A stretch of 64,000 nucleotides of DNA from Frateuria_A sp051900535 (GCF_051900535.1 NZ_JBHZGI010000001.1:620001-684000), one strand, 5' to 3'; positions 55,481 through 64,000 are shown, numbered from the stretch's first letter. Made by a program: numbers and translations. The notes: generated from the letters alone by a model not told the origin.

Positions 55481-56517
55481 GGCTGGTTCCCCTTGTCGCT
55501 GGCGTCATCGGTGGTCACGGCGGCCGCGGCCGGCGGGCTCGCCGGGGTGGCCGGCGGCAGGTTGATGATGGTGCGGCCGTTGGAGGCGTCGATGACCTTG
55601 CGGTTGCCGGCCATCACCTGCTCCATCGTCTCCAGCCACAGGCGCTTGCGGGTGACTTCCGGCGCCGCCTTGTATTCCTTGAGCAGCAGATCGAAACGCG
55701 CGGCGTCGCCGTTTGCGCGGGCGATACGCTCGGCCTTGTAGCCGGCAGCCTCCGCGGCGATGCGCGAAGCGTCGCCGCGCGCGACCGGCACGACCTTGTT
55801 GGCGTAGGCCAGCGCATTGTTCTCGATGCTCTGCTTGTCCTCGCGCGCCTTGTTGACGTCGTCGAAGGCGTCCTTCACCTCGGCCGGCGGCGAGACGTTC
55901 TGGAAGCTCACGGCGGTCACCTGCAGGCCGCAGTGGTAGCTGTCCAGCGTCTTCTGGAGGGCCTGGCCGGCCTCGCTGACCAGCGCGGCGCCTTCGCCGG
56001 AGAGAATCGTATCCATGTCGCTGCGGCCGATCACCGAGCGCACCGCGGCCTCGGAGGAGGCGGCGATGGTGTCTTCCACGTCGTCCACTGCAAACAGATA
56101 GGCACGTGCATCGGACACCTGGTACTGCACGGTGAAATCGATGGTGATGATGTTCTCGTCGCGGGTCAGCATGCGCACGCTGTCCTGCAGCGAGCGCACG
56201 CGGGTGGTCTCGACCTTGGTGACGGTCTCGACCGGCTGCGGCAGCTTGAAATGGAAGCCCGGCGGCAGCGTGCGGCTGTACTGACCAAAGCGCAGTACCA
56301 CGCCGGCCTGGCGCGCGTCGACGATGGTGTAGCTGCTCAGCAGCAGCCAGGCCAGCACCAGTGCCAGCACGATGGTGATGATGCCGCTGGGGCCGCCGTG
56401 CTTGCCCAGGCGCGCGCGCAGGCGGCGCAGGGCGTCATCCAGGCCGTGGCCGTTGCCGCCGGGACGCTTGCTGTTCCAGGGATCGCGTTGGCCGTTGCCG
56501 GGTTCGTTCCAGGCCAT
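55477..56517 (-). CDS. hflK: HflK, modulator of FtsH protease
   Basis: A 346-residue SPFH partner of HflC. The N-terminus is Gly/Asn-rich and cytoplasmic (MAWNEPGNGQRDPWN), then one membrane helix at about 48-64 (IITIVLALVLAWLLLSS), the SPFH domain and a coiled coil to about 290, ending in a Pro/Ala-rich tail. A strong AAGGAG site precedes the ATG. It is separated from hflX by 328 bp, so a separate promoter is possible. Confidence 0.96.
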   Translation of the reverse strand: MAWNEPGNGQRDPWNSKRPGGNGHGLDDALRRLRARLGKHGGPSGIITIVLALVLAWLLLSSYTIVDARQAGVVLRFGQYSRTLPPGFHFKLPQPVETVTKVETTRVRSLQDSVRMLTRDENIITIDFTVQYQVSDARAYLFAVDDVEDTIAASSEAAVRSVIGRSDMDTILSGEGAALVSEAGQALQKTLDSYHCGLQVTAVSFQNVSPPAEVKDAFDDVNKAREDKQSIENNALAYANKVVPVARGDASRIAAEAAGYKAERIARANGDAARFDLLLKEYKAAPEVTRKRLWLETMEQVMAGNRKVIDASNGRTIINLPPATPASPPAAAAVTTDDASDKGNQP

Positions 56518-56845
56518 GTCAGTCTCCTTGGGACAAGGGGCAGGCCGGCGGGACGAGCCGGTGGGTGTAATGCGGGATGAGGGTCATGGAACGCGGCGTC
56601 GAGGTCGGGGATGGGTGAACCGCGGCGCGCCGCGATCGATCTCGGTGCGGGCGGGAAAAACGCCGCACAAACGCCGCTTAGTCTAGCAGAGGTGAATTCG
56701 GGCGTGGCCTGGCTGGGGGATGGCCTGGGCGCCTGTCGGGTCCAGGCGCAAGACCCATTCCCATCCCAGCCACTCCCGTGTGATAGAGCAAGCCAGGAGC
56801 GAAGCCCTTCCCTTCAAGGAAAGGGTTGCCTGGGAATGGATCGGC
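56518..56845. other. 328-bp hflX-hflK intergenic region
   Basis: No open frame with support. It contains a perfect 14-bp palindrome CGCGGCGCGCCGCG (56621-56634), a hairpin CCCTTCCCTTCAAGGAAAGGG-like near 56804-56826 without a T-tract, and a TAGACT -10-like box on the minus strand near 56690. It may carry a promoter for hflK-hflC. Confidence 0.5.
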
Positions 56846-58180
56846 CTACAGGCCGTCCGGCGAGCCGAGCACGCTCCGCAGCAACGCCGCGTCCTGCGGA
56901 TGGCCGCCACCCAGCGGCGCGATCACGCTCCGCGGCGCATCGATCTGCAGGCGCCAGCCGTGTTCGTCGACCGACTCACCGGCAATGGCGCCGGCCGCAC
57001 GCAGGCGCGCGTGCAGACGGCCGGCGGAAAGCGGCAGCTGCAGTTCGGTCTGCACACGTTCGCCGCCGAGCAGTTCGCCCAGCGCCTGGCGCAGCAGGTC
57101 CAGCCCCTCGCCGGTGTGGGCCGACAGCCAGACCTGCGTCGGCCGCCCCTCGCCATCGCGCACGATGCGTGGTTCGGTGCCGGCGCGCGGCTCGTCCTCG
57201 CCTTCGCGCAGCATGTCGATCTTGTTCATGACGTGCAGTTGCGGCACGTCGCCAGCGCCGATCTCCTCCAGCACGCCATCGACCACGCGGTGCAGCCGCA
57301 CGCGTTCGTCGTCGGCGGCGTCGCTGACGTGCAGCAGCAGGTCGGCGTCGCGCGCCTCGGCCAGGGTCGCGCGGAAGGCGGCGACCAGGTCGTGTGGCAG
57401 CTCGCGGATGAAGCCCACGGTATCGGCCAGCACGGCCGGGCCGCAGGAGAGGTCCTCGATCTTGTGCACTGTCGGATCGAGCGTGGCGAACAGCAGGTTC
57501 GCGGCAAACACCTCGCCTTCGGTCAGCGCATTGAAAAGCGTGGACTTGCCTGCGTTGGTGTAGCCCACCAGCGCGACCCGCGGCACCGTATTGCGCAAGC
57601 GCGCACGGCGCTGCTGCGTGCGCTGTACCTGCACTTTCTCGAGGCGCCGGGTGAGCATCTTGACCCGTTCGCCGAGCAGGCGGCGGTCGGTTTCCAGCTG
57701 GGTTTCGCCGGGACCGCGCAGCCCGATGGCGCCGCCGCGCTGGCGCTCCAGATGGGTCCAGCCGCGTACCAGGCGCGTGGCAAGGTGCTTGAGCTGCGCC
57801 AGCTCCACTTCCAGCTTGCCTTCGTGCGAGCGGGCGCGCTGGGCGAAGATGTCCAGGATCAGTCCGGCGCGGTCGACCACGCGCACGGCGAGCAGCTTTT
57901 CCAGGTTGCGTTCCTGCACCGGCGTGAGCAGGTGGTCGATCAGCACCACGTCGGCTTCGGTGGCGCGCACGGCCTCGGCCACCTCCTCAGCCTTGCCGGT
58001 GCCGATGTAATAGCGGGGATTGGGGTCTTCCACGCGCGCGGAAACACTGGCGAGCACTTCGGCGCCGGCCGAACGCACGAGCTCGGCGAATTCTTCCCCG
58101 CGGCGGGCGGTGTCGCCCTCGCCGCGGGAGTGCGGCAGCACCAGTACGGCGCGCTCGCCCTTCTTCTGTCTATCGAACAC
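56846..58180 (-). CDS. hflX: GTPase HflX
   Basis: A 444-residue ribosome-splitting GTPase that rescues stalled ribosomes under stress. The N-terminal HflX domain covers about 1-195 (GGAIGLRGPGETQLETD), then the G domain with G1 GYTNAGKST near 205, G3 DTVGF and G4 NKID. I chose GTG 58180 (MFDRQKKGERAVL), matching the family N-terminus; ATGs at 58237 and 58279 extend into an unrelated sequence. It follows hfq with 167 bp between. Confidence 0.92.
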   Translation of the reverse strand: MFDRQKKGERAVLVLPHSRGEGDTARRGEEFAELVRSAGAEVLASVSARVEDPNPRYYIGTGKAEEVAEAVRATEADVVLIDHLLTPVQERNLEKLLAVRVVDRAGLILDIFAQRARSHEGKLEVELAQLKHLATRLVRGWTHLERQRGGAIGLRGPGETQLETDRRLLGERVKMLTRRLEKVQVQRTQQRRARLRNTVPRVALVGYTNAGKSTLFNALTEGEVFAANLLFATLDPTVHKIEDLSCGPAVLADTVGFIRELPHDLVAAFRATLAEARDADLLLHVSDAADDERVRLHRVVDGVLEEIGAGDVPQLHVMNKIDMLREGEDEPRAGTEPRIVRDGEGRPTQVWLSAHTGEGLDLLRQALGELLGGERVQTELQLPLSAGRLHARLRAAGAIAGESVDEHGWRLQIDAPRSVIAPLGGGHPQDAALLRSVLGSPDGL

Positions 58181-58347
58181 TGGGTTGGCGTGGCCTGGGG
58201 GAACGGATTCGCGCCGCCGGCAGCGTGCCGGTGGCATGGGATCGGCATTGTATGCCCATCGGCAGGCGGTCGACGGCAAGCCCCTACGGGCGACGGCCGC
58301 CGGCGGACCGGGCGGCCCGCCTGCGGCACGTCAAACCATCCGTGAAA

Positions 58348-58614
58348 TCAGTCTTCGCCCTCGGCGGGCGCGTGGGCATCGACATGGCCTTCATGGCCAT
58401 TGCCCATGCGCACGTTGCGGCTGGGCACGACGGTGGAGATGGCGTGCTTGTAGACCATCTGGCTCACCTGGTTGCGCAGCAGCACCACGAACTGGTCGAA
58501 CGACTCGATCGTGCCCTGCAGCTTGATGCCGTTGACGAGATAGATGGCCACCGGAACGCGCTCACGGCGAAGTGCGTTGAGAAACGGATCCTGCAATGAC
58601 TGCCCTTTGGACAT
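58348..58614 (-). CDS. hfq: RNA chaperone Hfq
   Basis: The 88-residue Sm-like hexamer helps small RNAs pair with mRNAs. Sm1 (PVAIYLVNGIKLQGTIESFD) and Sm2 (MVYKHAISTVVPSR) are intact, including the KH signature. The C-terminal tail is short and acidic/His-rich. ATG 58614 gives MSKGQSLQDPFLN, the standard N-terminus. It lies between miaA and hflX, as in E. coli. Confidence 0.97.
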   Translation of the reverse strand: MSKGQSLQDPFLNALRRERVPVAIYLVNGIKLQGTIESFDQFVVLLRNQVSQMVYKHAISTVVPSRNVRMGNGHEGHVDAHAPAEGED

Positions 58615-58765
58615 GTTGTTGTACCCCCTCGCGAACCTGCGCGGGCCGGAGAAAAAACGCGCGCATGACGCGCCGGCCCAAGTCGAAGGGATATTAACCG
58701 CTTTTAAATGATGGGCGGAAGCGCGGGAACCACGACATGCGTCGCGGGAACGCCGCTTCGACGCT

Positions 58766-58858
58766 GGAGCCCACCTGTGGGCGGGGCTTTTGCTCCGAAT
58801 AAGCAGCGGCGTTGAGACATCGCCCACCACTGGGCGCTTGCAGGATGCGCTTCCGCAG
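58766..58858. repeat. Family A-like inverted repeats between hfq and miaA
   Basis: GGAGCCCACCTGTGGGCG (58766 onward) is a hairpin of GCCCAC and GTGGGC. A second stem CGCCCACCACTGGGCG is at 58821-58836. They recall the GAGCGCACC-type repeats but are diverged. Confidence 0.45.
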
Positions 58859-58864
58859 CGGGCA

Positions 58865-59803
58865 CTACAGGAACAGTTCCAGGGCGCCGCTTGCACGATC
58901 GAGCAGACCGGCCCGATCTGGATCGAGCGTCCGCGCATCAAGCTCCGCGCGCAGCCAGGTCATCTGCCGCTTGGCCAGCTGCCGGGTGGCAAAGATGCCT
59001 TTGTCGCGAAAGAGGGTCGCATCGATGGCGCCATCCAGGTGCTCCCACGCCTGGCGATATCCGACGGCGCGCAGCGCCGGCAGGTCCGGGGCGAGGTCTC
59101 CGCGGTCACGCAAGCCGCGCACCTCGTCGAGGAAGCCGGCCGCCAGCATCGCGTCGAAACGCCGCGCGATGCGGGCGTGCAGCTCGCCTCGGTCGGCCGG
59201 CAGCAGCGCCAGCTTGAGCACGCGCCAGGGAAAGCGCTCGCCGCTGCCTCCGGTCTGCTGCTCGGAGAGCGGCCGTCCCGTCAGCTCGATGACCTCCAGC
59301 GCGCGCTGCAGCCGCTGGGCATCGTTGGGACCGATGCGACTGGCGGCGGTCGGATCGCACCCGGCCAGCCGCGCGTGCAGCGCGGGCCAGCCGTGCGCCG
59401 CCGCTTCGTCGGCCAACCGCGCGCGGATCGCGGGCGCCGCGTCGGGCAGCGCTGAAAGACCGCGCTGCAGCGCACGGAAATACAGCCCGGTGCCGCCCAC
59501 CAGAAGCGGGACCCGCCCTTGCGCATGGATACGCGCCATGGCGGCCAGCGCATCGGCCCGGAAATCGGCAGCGGAATACGGTTCGGACGGATCGCGCAGG
59601 TCCAGTAGCGCGTGCGGATGCAGCGCCAGCGTGGCCGCATCTGGCTTGGCTGCGCCGATATCCAGTCCGCGGTAGACCAGGGCCGAATCCACGCTTACCA
59701 GCTCGAGGGCAAAGCGTTCGCGCAACGCACAGGCGAGCGCGGTCTTGCCCGAGGCGGTGGGGCCCATGAGAAATACGGCAAGGGGGCGCGCATCGGCCGG
59801 CAT
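58865..59803 (-). CDS. miaA: tRNA dimethylallyltransferase
   Basis: A 312-residue enzyme that adds the isopentenyl group to A37 of UNN-decoding tRNAs. The nucleotide loop GPTASGKT is at about 14-21, with the DSALVYRGLDIG and GGTGLYFRAL blocks and QLAKRQMTWLR near the end. I chose ATG 59803 (MPADARPLAV); an ATG three codons upstream overlaps a TACAAT -10 box. It heads the hfq-hflX string. Confidence 0.95.
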   Translation of the reverse strand: MPADARPLAVFLMGPTASGKTALACALRERFALELVSVDSALVYRGLDIGAAKPDAATLALHPHALLDLRDPSEPYSAADFRADALAAMARIHAQGRVPLLVGGTGLYFRALQRGLSALPDAAPAIRARLADEAAAHGWPALHARLAGCDPTAASRIGPNDAQRLQRALEVIELTGRPLSEQQTGGSGERFPWRVLKLALLPADRGELHARIARRFDAMLAAGFLDEVRGLRDRGDLAPDLPALRAVGYRQAWEHLDGAIDATLFRDKGIFATRQLAKRQMTWLRAELDARTLDPDRAGLLDRASGALELFL

Positions 59804-59810
59804 TCCGGCC

Positions 59811-59816
59811 ATTGTA
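59811..59816 (-). promoter_or_regulatory. -10 box of miaA, positioned for a leaderless transcript
   Basis: TACAAT on the minus strand, 7 nt before ATG 59803. -35 weak. Confidence 0.45.
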
Positions 59817-59953
59817 GGCGGCACGGGCGCCTGACAGTCAGAGGGACCGACTGCGGCCAGTTAGTGACGCCGGTCACATTCGCAGGCCACGTGCGACCCT
59901 TTGTGACTTGCCTATGAACGACCGCGGGCGCACCATGCTGGCAGGCGACCACA

Positions 59954-59959
59954 TAGAAT
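59954..59959 (+). promoter_or_regulatory. -10 box of the 83-residue protein gene
   Basis: TAGAAT, then 7 nt, then ATG 59967. Another box placed for a leaderless transcript; -35 unclear. Confidence 0.4.
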
Positions 59960-59966
59960 TCACGCG

Positions 59967-60218
59967 ATGGTGCACTCGATCGACGCGGAACACGACCAGG
60001 ACGGTGGTCACGGGGCAGTCGTGATGCTGCGGCCAGCCGCCGCCACGTCCCTGCCGCGCGTCCGCCCGGCGACCCAACCGGCTCCGTCGCGTCAGCCGCA
60101 TGGAAAGCCTCCGGTGGCTCGCAAGCCGGTGTGGGACAAGGACAACTTCGGTTTCTGGCTGACGGTGTGCATCCTCATCAGCTTCGTCTTCTCGATCGCC
60201 TGGCACGCCATCGGCTGA
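59967..60218 (+). CDS. Small membrane protein of unknown function
   Basis: An 83-residue protein I do not recognise. It has a polar Pro/Ala-rich N-terminal part and a C-terminal membrane helix (FGFWLTVCILISFVFSIAW), so a tail-anchored inner-membrane protein is plausible. The preceding KPVWDKDNFGFWL segment is charged-aromatic. It lies between the divergent miaA gene and tdh. Coding is supported by the -10 box just upstream and the helix. Confidence 0.65.
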   Translation: MVHSIDAEHDQDGGHGAVVMLRPAAATSLPRVRPATQPAPSRQPHGKPPVARKPVWDKDNFGFWLTVCILISFVFSIAWHAIG

Positions 60219-60263
60219 GGCTCGGCCTCCCCTGCGGCGCGGCCCTACCCCGCGGCGAGGCCC

Positions 60264-60269
60264 TATAAT
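60264..60269 (+). promoter_or_regulatory. -10 box of tdh
   Basis: Perfect TATAAT 46 bp before the tdh ATG. A -35 at the usual distance is not convincing. Confidence 0.5.
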
Positions 60270-60315
60270 CGTCAGCTTCCCCGCCCGCCTTTGCGGGCCA
60301 GACGATGGTGGTCCC

Positions 60316-61350
60316 ATGCCGCAGACGATGAAAGCCCTGGTCAAGCGCAAGCCCGAACAGGGCATCTGGATGGAAGAGGTGCCGGTTCCCCTGATCGGCC
60401 CCAACGAGGTGCTGATCAAGGTCGAGAAGACCGCCATCTGCGGCACCGATCTGCACATCTACAAGTGGGACGAATGGTCCCAGCGCACGATTCCCCAGGG
60501 CCTGACCATCGGACACGAGTTCGTCGGCCGTATCGCCGAGCTCGGCAGTGCCGTGACCGGCTACAAGGTGGGCGACCGCGTCTCGGCTGAAGGCCATATC
60601 GTCTGCGGGCATTGCCGCAACTGCCGCGCCGGACGCCAGCACCTGTGTCCCAATACCGTGGGCATCGGCGTCAATCGCAACGGCGCCTTCGCCGAATTCG
60701 TGGCGGTACCGGCGTCGAATCTGTGGCCGATCCCCGACCAGATCCCGAGCGAACTGGCCGCCTTCTTCGACCCCTACGGCAACGCCGCACACTGCGCGCT
60801 GGAATTCGACCTGATCGGCGAGGACGTGCTGATCACCGGCGCCGGCCCGATCGGCATCATCGCCGCGGGCATCGCCAAGCACGTGGGCGCGCGCAACGTC
60901 GTAGTCACCGACGTCAACGACTACCGTCTGAAGCTCGCCGCCGACATGGGCGCCACCCGCGTCGTCAACGTGGCCAACCAGTCGCTGCGCGAGGTGGTCA
61001 AGGACCTGCATATGGAAGGCTTCGACGTGGGCCTGGAAATGAGCGGCAACCCGCGCGCCTTCAACGACATGCTCGACGTGATGTACCACGGCGGCAAGAT
61101 CGCCCTGCTCGGCATCCAGCCCAAGGGCGCCGGCATCGACTGGGACAAGGTGATCTTCAAGGGCCTGACCCTGCAGGGCATCTATGGCCGTCGCATGTAC
61201 GAGACCTGGTACAAGATGACGCAGATGGTGCTGACCGGCTTCCCGCTCCAGAAGGTGCTGACCCACCAGATCGCCATCGACGATTTCCAGCGGGGTTTCG
61301 ACCTGATGGACGCGGGCACCTGCGGCAAGGTGGTTTGCAGCTGGACCTAA
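60316..61350 (+). CDS. tdh: L-threonine 3-dehydrogenase
   Basis: A 344-residue zinc medium-chain dehydrogenase that oxidises threonine to 2-amino-3-ketobutyrate with NAD+. The catalytic Zn site ICGTDLHIYKWDEW and GHEFVG are present, plus the structural zinc set CGHCRNCRAGRQHLC and NAD motif GAGPIG. It precedes kbl, which splits the product to glycine and acetyl-CoA. A start four codons in is possible. Confidence 0.97.
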   Translation: MPQTMKALVKRKPEQGIWMEEVPVPLIGPNEVLIKVEKTAICGTDLHIYKWDEWSQRTIPQGLTIGHEFVGRIAELGSAVTGYKVGDRVSAEGHIVCGHCRNCRAGRQHLCPNTVGIGVNRNGAFAEFVAVPASNLWPIPDQIPSELAAFFDPYGNAAHCALEFDLIGEDVLITGAGPIGIIAAGIAKHVGARNVVVTDVNDYRLKLAADMGATRVVNVANQSLREVVKDLHMEGFDVGLEMSGNPRAFNDMLDVMYHGGKIALLGIQPKGAGIDWDKVIFKGLTLQGIYGRRMYETWYKMTQMVLTGFPLQKVLTHQIAIDDFQRGFDLMDAGTCGKVVCSWT

Positions 61351-61446
61351 CCGGCGCGTCGGCCACCACAAAGTGGTCGTCAGCGTTGACGCAGGCACCG
61401 GCACAGGTGGCAACGCCGGCGCCGGCCGCGCCCTCCCCTTCACCAT

Positions 61447-61473
61447 GTCATTTCCCGCGTTCGCGGGAATGAC
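61447..61473. repeat. Hairpin repeat GTCATT-CCCGCG type
   Basis: GTCATTTCCCGCG (61447-61459) pairs with CGCGGGAATGAC (61462-61473). This GTCATTCCCGCGAACG-type repeat is common in proteobacteria. It lies between tdh and kbl. Confidence 0.6.
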
Positions 61474-61526
61474 GGCCGAGCGGCTTCGCAAGCCACGGGC
61501 CACCCACCTCAGATCGGAGACCACTC

Positions 61527-62720
61527 GTGACCTACACCGCCCGTGACCGCTACGCCGCCGAGCTGGACTCCATCCGTGACCAGGGCCTGTTCAAGGGCGA
61601 GCGCATCATCGTGTCGCCGCAGTCCTCGGAGATCACGCTGGCCAACGGCCGCAAGGTGCTCAACTTCTGCGCCAACAATTACCTCGGGCTGGCCGACCAC
61701 CCGGACGTGATCGCCGCCGCCAAGGAAGCGCTGGACACACACGGTTTCGGCATGGCCTCGGTTCGCTTCATCTGCGGCACGCAGGACCTGCACAAGCAGT
61801 TGGAGGCGAAGATCGCCGAGTTCTTCGGTACCGAGGACACCATCCTCTACGCCGCCTGCTTCGACGCCAACGGGGGCCTGTACGAGCCTCTGCTGGGCGA
61901 GGAGGACGCGATCATCTCCGACGCGCTCAACCATGCCTCGATCATCGACGGCATCCGCCTGTGCAAGGCCAAGCGCTTCCGCTATGCCAACAGCGACATG
62001 GCCGACCTGGAGCAGCAGTTGCAGGCGGCCGACGCCGCCGGCGCGCGCACCAAGCTGATCACTTCCGACGGGTCGTTCTCGATGGATGGATTCATCGCGC
62101 CGCTGGACAAGATCACCGCCCTGGCCGAGAAGTACGGTGCGATGGTGCACATCGACGAATGCCATGCCACCGGTTTCCTGGGCGCCACCGGCCGTGGTTC
62201 GGCCGAGGTGCACGGCGTGATGGACAGGATCGACATCTTCACCGGCACGCTGGGCAAGGCACTCGGCGGCGCGCTGGGCGGTTTCACCACCGGACCGAAG
62301 GAAGTGATCGAACTGCTGCGCCAGCGCTCGCGGCCCTATTTGTTCTCCAACTCGCTGCCACCGCACGTGGTCGCCGCCGCGATCAAGGTGTTCGACATGC
62401 TGGTTTCGGCCGGCGAGCTGCGCACGCGCGTGCAGGAGAACACGGCCTACTTCCGCAAGGCGATGACCGATGCTGGCTTCGACATCAAGCCGGGCGTGCA
62501 TCCGATCGTTCCGGTCATGATCTACGACGCGCCCAAGGCGCAGGCGATGGCCGCGGCGCTGCTGGAGGAAGGCATCTACGTCACCGGCTTCTTCTACCCG
62601 GTGGTGCCGCAAGGCCAGGCCCGCATCCGCACGCAGATGAGCGCGGCGCACACACGCGAGCACCTGGACCGGGCGATCGCGGCATTCACCAAGATCGGCA
62701 AGCAGCTGGGCGTGATCTGA
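61527..62720 (+). CDS. kbl: Glycine C-acetyltransferase (2-amino-3-ketobutyrate CoA ligase)
   Basis: A 397-residue PLP enzyme of the alpha-oxoamine synthase family; it converts 2-amino-3-ketobutyrate and CoA to glycine and acetyl-CoA. The PLP lysine is in TLGKALGGALGG (about residue 244) and the family segment FCANNYLGLADHP is near the N-terminus. GTG start with a GGAGA site. It is 176 bp downstream of tdh, with a repeat between. Confidence 0.97.
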   Translation: MTYTARDRYAAELDSIRDQGLFKGERIIVSPQSSEITLANGRKVLNFCANNYLGLADHPDVIAAAKEALDTHGFGMASVRFICGTQDLHKQLEAKIAEFFGTEDTILYAACFDANGGLYEPLLGEEDAIISDALNHASIIDGIRLCKAKRFRYANSDMADLEQQLQAADAAGARTKLITSDGSFSMDGFIAPLDKITALAEKYGAMVHIDECHATGFLGATGRGSAEVHGVMDRIDIFTGTLGKALGGALGGFTTGPKEVIELLRQRSRPYLFSNSLPPHVVAAAIKVFDMLVSAGELRTRVQENTAYFRKAMTDAGFDIKPGVHPIVPVMIYDAPKAQAMAAALLEEGIYVTGFFYPVVPQGQARIRTQMSAAHTREHLDRAIAAFTKIGKQLGVI

Positions 62721-62779
62721 GCTTGTGACTCCCTCCCTCCTTTGGGAGGGGTAGCCCTCTCCTTGAAATGGGAGACGGC

Positions 62780-63538
62780 TCAAGCGAGCCGCAGCGCCCG
62801 GACTTCCTCGGCTGAAAGATGGCGCCACTGGCCCTTGGGCAGCTCGCCCAGAGCAAGGTTGCCGATCGCCACGCGCACCAACCGCAGCACGCCGATGCCG
62901 TGGGCCGCCAGCAGGCGCCGGATGTGCCGGTTGCGCCCCTCGTCCAGCACGACATGAAGCCATGCGTTCTTCTCGCCCGTGCGCAGCAGGTCGACCCGCC
63001 GAGCGACAAGCCGCTCGCCCTGGTCGATCACGCCCTCACCCAAGCGAGTCAGCAGCGCCGCGTCGGGCACGCAGTCGACCTGCACGTGATAGGTCTTCTC
63101 GCGGTGCGTGGCCGGATCGGTAATGCCGGCCGCCCACACCGTGTCGTTGCTCAGCAAAAGCAGGCCTTCGCTGGCCTTGTCCAGCCGTCCGACCGGTCCG
63201 AGCCAGGGCAGTCCCGCCGCAGCCAGCGCGTCGTAGACAGTAGTTCGCCCACGCTCGTCCGCCGCACTGACGACCAACCCGCGCGGCTTGTTGAACATCA
63301 CGTAGACCGGCGCCGCCTCGCCGATCGGCTGGCCATCGACGGTAATGCCGCCCTGCCCCGGCGCGGTCGGGTATTCCGGATCGCGCACCACGCGACCACC
63401 CATCGCCACCCTTCCCGCGCGCACCCACTGCTCGGCTTGGCTGCGCGAACACACGCCACGCTTGGACAAGACCCGCGCCAACCCGTAGCGGGGACCGGTA
63501 GAGACCGATGTAGTCGAGGGGCGGCGCGTAGTTGGCAT
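62780..63538 (-). CDS. RNA pseudouridine synthase, RluB/RluF-like
   Basis: A 252-residue S4-domain pseudouridine synthase of the RsuA/RluB group. The S4 domain is at about 15-70 (RVLSKRGVCSRSQAEQWV). The catalytic block is GPVGRLDKASEGLLLLSND; the Asp in RLD is the nucleophile. Substrate could be 23S rRNA; the exact site cannot be told. ATG 63538 gives MPTTRRPSTTS; the upstream open frame is not similar to anything. Divergent from the desaturase gene. Confidence 0.88.
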   Translation of the reverse strand: MPTTRRPSTTSVSTGPRYGLARVLSKRGVCSRSQAEQWVRAGRVAMGGRVVRDPEYPTAPGQGGITVDGQPIGEAAPVYVMFNKPRGLVVSAADERGRTTVYDALAAAGLPWLGPVGRLDKASEGLLLLSNDTVWAAGITDPATHREKTYHVQVDCVPDAALLTRLGEGVIDQGERLVARRVDLLRTGEKNAWLHVVLDEGRNRHIRRLLAAHGIGVLRLVRVAIGNLALGELPKGQWRHLSAEEVRALRLA

Positions 63539-63644
63539 CGGCGAAGCGTATCGACCGCGCAGGAACCGCGGCAAGCCTGGTGGTGCATCTGCCCGTGCGG
63601 TTCGTCCGTATTCACATGGGCAAGACGCATCGACAGGGCCACCC

Positions 63645-64000
63645 ATGAACGAAACCGCTCAAGCTGCCGTACCCGGATTTACCCGACGCCTGGCTACCGG
63701 CGTGCTTCGCTGGTTCGACACCAGTGCCGTCGAGACCTCCGGCGACGACCGCATCGACTGGGCTCGCGTGCTGCCGTTCATCGGCATGCACGTGGCTTGC
63801 ATCGGCGTGCTCTGGGTGGGCTTCTCGTGGTTCGCGTTCTGGGTGGCGGTGGGCCTCTACGCGCTCAGGATGTTCGCGGTCACTGCGTTCTACCACCGCT
63901 ATTTCTCGCACCATGCCTTCCGTGCCCCGCGTCTGGTGCAGTTCGTGTTTGCGGTGATCGGCGCCAGCGCCGTCCAGCGCGGGCCGCTGTGGTGGGCCGC
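63645..64000 (+). CDS. Acyl-CoA desaturase (fatty acid desaturase), 3' end beyond window
   Basis: The first 118 codons of a membrane di-iron desaturase. Two or three hydrophobic segments (VLPFIGMHVACIGVLWVG, FAFWVAVGLYALRMFAV) are followed by the first His box HRYFSHH, matching the acyl-CoA/stearoyl desaturase group. The rest is outside the window. ATG 63645 is the natural start; the first 30 residues are polar. Confidence 0.88.
   Translation, partial: MNETAQAAVPGFTRRLATGVLRWFDTSAVETSGDDRIDWARVLPFIGMHVACIGVLWVGFSWFAFWVAVGLYALRMFAVTAFYHRYFSHHAFRAPRLVQFVFAVIGASAVQRGPLWWA

Overview
The window is high-GC chromosomal DNA from a gammaproteobacterium. Gene content, gene order, frequent GTG starts and the short GC-rich inverted repeats between genes point to the Xanthomonadales, probably Rhodanobacteraceae (Dyella, Rhodanobacter, Luteibacter or Frateuria type). 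The genus is inference; no rRNA is present to settle it. I see no prophage, insertion sequence, integrase or CRISPR array. Almost all genes are core housekeeping genes.

Layout. 1-3.5 kb: an edge-truncated Tat-exported glycosylasparaginase, obgE, then rplU-rpmA with a clear promoter and terminator. 3.7-15.3 kb: uvrA with a thioesterase, an AraC-type regulator, a GNAT enzyme, a DUF4139 protein, two crotonases (one isomerase-like, one hydratase-like), the sseA-NUDIX-DUF1289 cluster, an FKBP isomerase and a DUF1684 protein. 15.3-22 kb: nnr-tsaE-amidase-mutL, divergent from queG. 22-29.5 kb: pgi, panD, metG, an rsxB-like ferredoxin with nth, and a DUF442/TauE sulfur pair. 29.7-36.6 kb: a phosphate region with an OprP-type porin, rnt and pstSCAB-phoU, with candidate Pho boxes. 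36.7-40.8 kb: rnr-rlmB plus a small membrane protein, then tRNA-Leu(CAG). 40.9-45 kb: gcvP behind a tandem glycine riboswitch, flanked by two VOC proteins. 45.1-51.3 kb: the most accessory-like part, with a diverged MHYT-type GGDEF/EAL protein, a decayed hybrid histidine kinase, small hydrophilic proteins, a cupin, and an NAD(P)HX dehydratase with a histidine phosphatase. 51.3-52.95 kb: a hipBA toxin-antitoxin pair with three evenly spaced operators. 53-59.8 kb: miaA-hfq-hflX-hflK-hflC-DUF2065-purA. 60.3-62.7 kb: tdh-kbl. The window ends with a pseudouridine synthase and a truncated acyl-CoA desaturase.

How the genes fit together. Two blocks (queG to mutL, and miaA to purA) are halves of one E. 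coli gene string, here about 36 kb apart, with rnr-rlmB between them. GcvP, Tdh and Kbl meet at glycine: threonine is converted to glycine by Tdh/Kbl, and GcvP decarboxylates glycine under riboswitch control. The porin and Pst genes form a phosphate-uptake set. UvrA, MutL, Nth and RNase T give a nucleic-acid maintenance theme.

The most noteworthy observations are the three operators of hipBA at an exact 27-bp period, a possible competing pairing in the glycine riboswitch, several promoters placed so that transcripts would begin at the start codon, a kinase pseudogene, and a GGDEF/EAL sensor that has lost its MHYT motifs. No wholly new system is evident.
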